Positions 6,006 to 8,154 of a stretch of DNA of 8,154 nucleotides are shown in pieces. Numbering within the stretch: position 1 is the first letter of the stretch; the number at the start of each line of letters is the position of its first letter. A program made the position numbers and the translations under genes. This DNA comes from Vulcanimicrobiota bacterium (lineage in GTDB: Bacteria > Vulcanimicrobiota > Vulcanimicrobiia > Vulcanimicrobiales > Vulcanimicrobiaceae), in assembly GCA_003133185.1 (NCBI GenBank), contig PKWF01000272.1, forward strand, positions 9,372-17,525, in the 5' to 3' direction. A model generated the notes under the pieces. It saw only the letters and a program-made list of their open reading frames with translations, had not been told where the DNA came from and made no database searches.

Positions 6006-6587
6006 TTACAAGTCCGCGCGGCGGCCGCGGCGCGTCGCGATGCCGATCGCCAGCAGCGGGAGCTCTTCGTCGGGAAGCAGCCCGGTCGACTTACCGTCGA
6101 TTTTGTGGATTCCGGCGTAGCGCGAGAACTCGACGAGCGCGGGAATCGTCGCGTTGGGCAAGCGCTGCCGGCCGAGCCACTCCCATTCGCCGGCGACGGT
6201 TCGATTCGCAAAGAGCACGGCTGCATAGCCGCAGGCATCGACGCGCGAGCGTTCGTCGGGTTCGCGGTAACGCACGTACCCATCGACGATGTAAATCGGT
6301 GCAAATGTTTGGAGGTAGGCGGCCAACGGCGCGACCAGCACGGCTACGAAGTACCCCGCAAAGACGACGGTTCCGAGTGCGAAGATCCACGCAACTTTGA
6401 TCAGCGTCGCATCGGAGGCGACGTGATGCGCGCGGTAGACGATGCCCCACGTCAGCAGGGCCATAAAGACCATTCCTATTAGCGGCTCGATTGCCAGTGC
6501 GAAGCGCCCGGTCAGCCCGCGCCAAACAATTCTTCGCTCGGAAGACTTCCACCGGCGGCTCGCGAGACTACGGCTGCTCTCGAGCAC
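6006..6587 (-). CDS. Hypothetical two-helix membrane protein
   Basis: Not recognised. From a GTG at 6587 the protein is 193 residues: a basic N-terminus (RRWKSSERR at 11-19), two membrane helices (about 30-51 and 66-92), then a soluble C-terminal domain of about 100 residues containing IYIVDGYVRYREPDE (98-112), GYAAVLFANRTVAGEWEW (120-137) and a basic tail RRGRRADL. Both ends of the helical hairpin would face the cytoplasm by the positive-inside rule. The GTG start is chosen because it is the first one after the MFS stop (6593-6595), with GAGGAGG at 6601-6607 as a rather distant ribosome site. The frame is open further back to 6683, but that extension is Arg/Ala-rich antiphase sequence. It is the last gene of its operon, with 13 bases between its stop and the stop of the convergent cox operon. 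Confidence 0.6.
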   Translation of the reverse strand: MLESSRSLASRRWKSSERRIVWRGLTGRFALAIEPLIGMVFMALLTWGIVYRAHHVASDATLIKVAWIFALGTVVFAGYFVAVLVAPLAAYLQTFAPIYIVDGYVRYREPDERSRVDACGYAAVLFANRTVAGEWEWLGRQRLPNATIPALVEFSRYAGIHKIDGKSTGLLPDEELPLLAIGIATRRGRRADL

Positions 6588-6592
6588 GGCAG

Positions 6593-7921
6593 CTACGCGG
6601 CCTCCTCGATGGGCCGCGTGCGTTCTTCGTCGCGCGACTTCAGCGACGCGGCCAGCAGCAGCGCCACGAAGGCCACGGCGCAAAACGCGAGGTAGGCATG
6701 GCGGTAGCCGGTGAGTTCGGTTTGCGCCGCGCTCATCAGGCCGCCTGCGAGCGAGCTGCCGAGAATTTGGCCGACGATCAGCGCCTGGCTCAAAAAACCT
6801 ACCGCCGTCGCGCGCGCGCGGGCGGGCGTTTCGTTCGTGACGATGTAGCGCGTCGGCGCACCGAGCAACGCGCCGAATCCGGCGCCCGCTATGACGATCG
6901 CGAGTATCGCGACCGGCAGCGAACTGAAGCCCAGCGCGAAGAGCGCGAGGCCGACTTCGCTAACGATCGTGCCAATAAGGAGGACGTCTCGGCTTCCTAT
7001 TCGGTCCAGAGCCCGTCCCGAGCCCGGAATGACGAGGACGAACATGAATGCACCGAGCGCGGCAACGAAACCCGCGGCCGCGGACGACAGCCCTTCCGCG
7101 GCGACCAGCACGGCAGGGATGAAGAAGAGCGAGCCTTCCAAAATACCGATGACGATCTCCAGCACGTAGGTTTTGACGAGCTGCGGCGTGCGTAAAACCT
7201 CGAGCGGCACGATCGGGTTGCGCGCGGTTCGCTCCCAGAACGCAAAGCCCGTGAGAAGCACAATGCCGGCGAGTCCCGTCGTAACTCTCGATGCAATCAG
7301 TCCGTCCATTAGCGCCAGCAGTCCGCCACAGAGCAAGACTAGCCCGAGAACGTCGAGCGCTTCGCGTCGCCGCGGCGCGTGGGCCGGGAGCTCCTTGAGC
7401 GCCATCCAGAAGACGATTGCGGCGAGAGGCAGGTTTACTACGAAGATGTAGCGCCACGAAACGTAGTGCGTGATCAAGCCGCCGATGCTCGGACCAACTA
7501 CCGCCGCTACGCCCCACGTTGCGGCGACGATGCCCAGCGCCGCGCCGCGCCGCGCCGCCGGCACGACGTCGCCGATCGCCGCGGTGGCGACGGGAAAGAT
7601 TCCGCCGGCGCCAAGCGCTTGAATTGCGCGTGCGGCGAGAAAGATCGCGTAGTTCGGCGCGACGATCGCGATGACGCTGCCGGCTGCGAAGAGCGAGATG
7701 CAGATGAGATAGATCGGACGCCTCCCGTACCGGTCGGCCATCGAACTGGCCACCGCAATAGAGACGACCGTAACCAGAAGGTATAACGTAAAGACCCAGG
7801 CCAGGTCGCCCGTCTGCACGGTGAAAGTCCGTCCGAGTGCCGGAAGCGCGGGGGAGAGCACGCTCAGGTCGAGGGCTCCGGCAAAGACGCCGAGCGCGAG
7901 CGTCCAGAGTAGGCGAGTCAC
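6593..7921 (-). CDS. MFS transporter, DHA2-like drug efflux family
   Basis: This is a 442-residue inner-membrane transporter of the major facilitator superfamily, probably a proton-driven exporter. Visible motifs: TM1 motif GALDLSVLSPALPALG (15-30, with D18, as in the LDxTIVNVALP signature), motif A MADRYGRRPIY (61-71) in the loop between helices 2 and 3, and motif C GVAAVVGPSIGG (137-148), the antiporter signature of helix 5, followed by WRYIFVVNLPLA, typical of DHA2 (EmrB/QacA) proteins. I count about 14 hydrophobic segments. A second motif-A-like stretch, ALDRIGSRD, is at 304-312. The start is GTG 7921 in a GTGA overlap with the ctaB stop; the frame runs open to 8026, but that part overlaps ctaB and is not hydrophobic. 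The substrate is unknown. Coupling to ctaB may be incidental. Confidence 0.88.
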   Translation of the reverse strand: MTRLLWTLALGVFAGALDLSVLSPALPALGRTFTVQTGDLAWVFTLYLLVTVVSIAVASSMADRYGRRPIYLICISLFAAGSVIAIVAPNYAIFLAARAIQALGAGGIFPVATAAIGDVVPAARRGAALGIVAATWGVAAVVGPSIGGLITHYVSWRYIFVVNLPLAAIVFWMALKELPAHAPRRREALDVLGLVLLCGGLLALMDGLIASRVTTGLAGIVLLTGFAFWERTARNPIVPLEVLRTPQLVKTYVLEIVIGILEGSLFFIPAVLVAAEGLSSAAAGFVAALGAFMFVLVIPGSGRALDRIGSRDVLLIGTIVSEVGLALFALGFSSLPVAILAIVIAGAGFGALLGAPTRYIVTNETPARARATAVGFLSQALIVGQILGSSLAGGLMSAAQTELTGYRHAYLAFCAVAFVALLLAASLKSRDEERTRPIEEAA

Positions 7922-8154
7922 GAGATGATTCGGTCGATCACCATCACTGCACACATCAGCGCCAGGTACACAAGTGAGTAGCGAAAGAGTTTGCGCGCTT
8001 CGCGCGTGCCGGTCTGTTCGCGCCACGTTCGCCAGGCATCGAGCAGAAAGAGCCCGCCCAGCACGGCCGCGGCGCCGAAATAGAGCGCACCCATGACGTG
8101 AAAGGGATAGAGCAGAAGCGACGCTGCAACGAGCACGAGGCTGTAGTACACGAT
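7918..8154 (-). CDS. ctaB: Protoheme IX farnesyltransferase (heme O synthase), C-terminal fragment
   Basis: These are the last 78 residues of a UbiA-superfamily membrane prenyltransferase; the gene continues beyond the right edge. The fragment reads YYSLVLVAASLLLYP, then a helix around GALYFGAAAVLGGLFLLDAW, then REARKLFRYSLVYLALM and a short tail. This fits the final three helices of CtaB/CyoE, where the (A/S)RxLFRYSIxYL segment before the last helix is highly characteristic. The enzyme adds a farnesyl group to heme b to give heme O, the precursor of the heme A used by the oxidase encoded in the same window. The catalytic Asp-rich motifs lie outside the window. Its stop overlaps the MFS start (GTGA). 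Confidence 0.88.
   Translation of the reverse strand: MVYYSLVLVAASLLLYPFHVMGALYFGAAAVLGGLFLLDAWRTWREQTGTREARKLFRYSLVYLALMCAVMVIDRIIS

Noticed and set aside
6017..6029. GC stem-loop as an intrinsic terminator
   Set aside because: Only five base pairs, no following T-run on either strand, and it lies in coding sequence, so it is not called as a feature.
6491..7195. Open + strand frame (234 codons) opposite the MFS gene
   Set aside because: The protein is almost pure Arg/Glu/Ala/Asp low-complexity sequence antisense to clear MFS motifs, so it is a codon-bias shadow.
7537..7556. Period-five CGCGC-type run
   Set aside because: It encodes the ordinary Ala/Arg/Gly loop after helix 4 of the MFS protein; about four imperfect units in GC-rich coding DNA is not a meaningful repeat.
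7922..8026. N-terminal extension of the MFS protein to 8026
   Set aside because: The added residues are not hydrophobic and overlap the conserved ctaB end; GTG 7921 places the first helix at the N-terminus, as the family expects.

Overview
The window is GC-rich, densely coded bacterial DNA with almost every gene junction overlapping or nearly so. It looks like chromosomal DNA of an aerobic, uncultured-type bacterium. I see no transposase, integrase, rRNA, tRNA, CRISPR array or phage gene. The exact phylum cannot be fixed from sequence alone; the gene style (a caa3-type oxidase with a fused cytochrome c, GTG and TTG starts, high GC) would fit groups such as Eremiobacterota, but that is only an inference.

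Region 1 (1-2088, + strand) is the end of an operon joined by ATGA or GTGA overlaps. It holds the C-terminus of an FAD-dependent oxidoreductase, a tiny 93-residue HExxH protein resembling a minimal ImmA/IrrE-type metallopeptidase, a BadF/BadG/BcrA/BcrD-family (N-acetylhexosamine-type) kinase, and NanE, N-acetylmannosamine-6-phosphate 2-epimerase. Kinase and epimerase together suggest that a free N-acetylated amino sugar is phosphorylated and then fed into the GlcNAc-6-P pathway.

Region 2 (2153-5992, + strand) is a terminal-oxidase operon: coxB (CuA subunit II with a fused C-terminal cytochrome c), coxA (subunit I), coxC (subunit III), and two small unrecognised membrane proteins of 71 and 65 residues that probably belong to the complex or its assembly. 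Subunit I has the YSHPxV motif in place of the glutamate-containing HPEVY motif, which places it in the A2 subfamily of heme-copper oxidases. Several positions that are nearly invariant in textbook aa3 enzymes differ here: the Mg-site Asp and Glu, one arginine near the heme propionates, and the two tryptophans of the QWYW electron-entry motif. All canonical heme, CuB, K-channel and CuA copper ligands are kept.

Region 3 (6006-8154, - strand) converges on region 2 with only 13 bases between the stop codons. Read in its own direction it has the C-terminus of protoheme IX farnesyltransferase (CtaB/CyoE, heme O synthase, needed to make heme A for the oxidase), a 14-helix-type MFS drug-efflux-like transporter, and an unrecognised two-helix membrane protein. 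There is no gene-free stretch over 300 bases; the longest gap is the 64 bases before coxB, which probably carries the oxidase promoter and ribosome binding site.

The most noteworthy items are the correlated substitutions in the oxidase core, the two orphan small subunits, the tiny zinc-peptidase-like protein inside an amino-sugar operon, and two nine-codon micro-ORFs that bridge the only two real gaps between cox genes.
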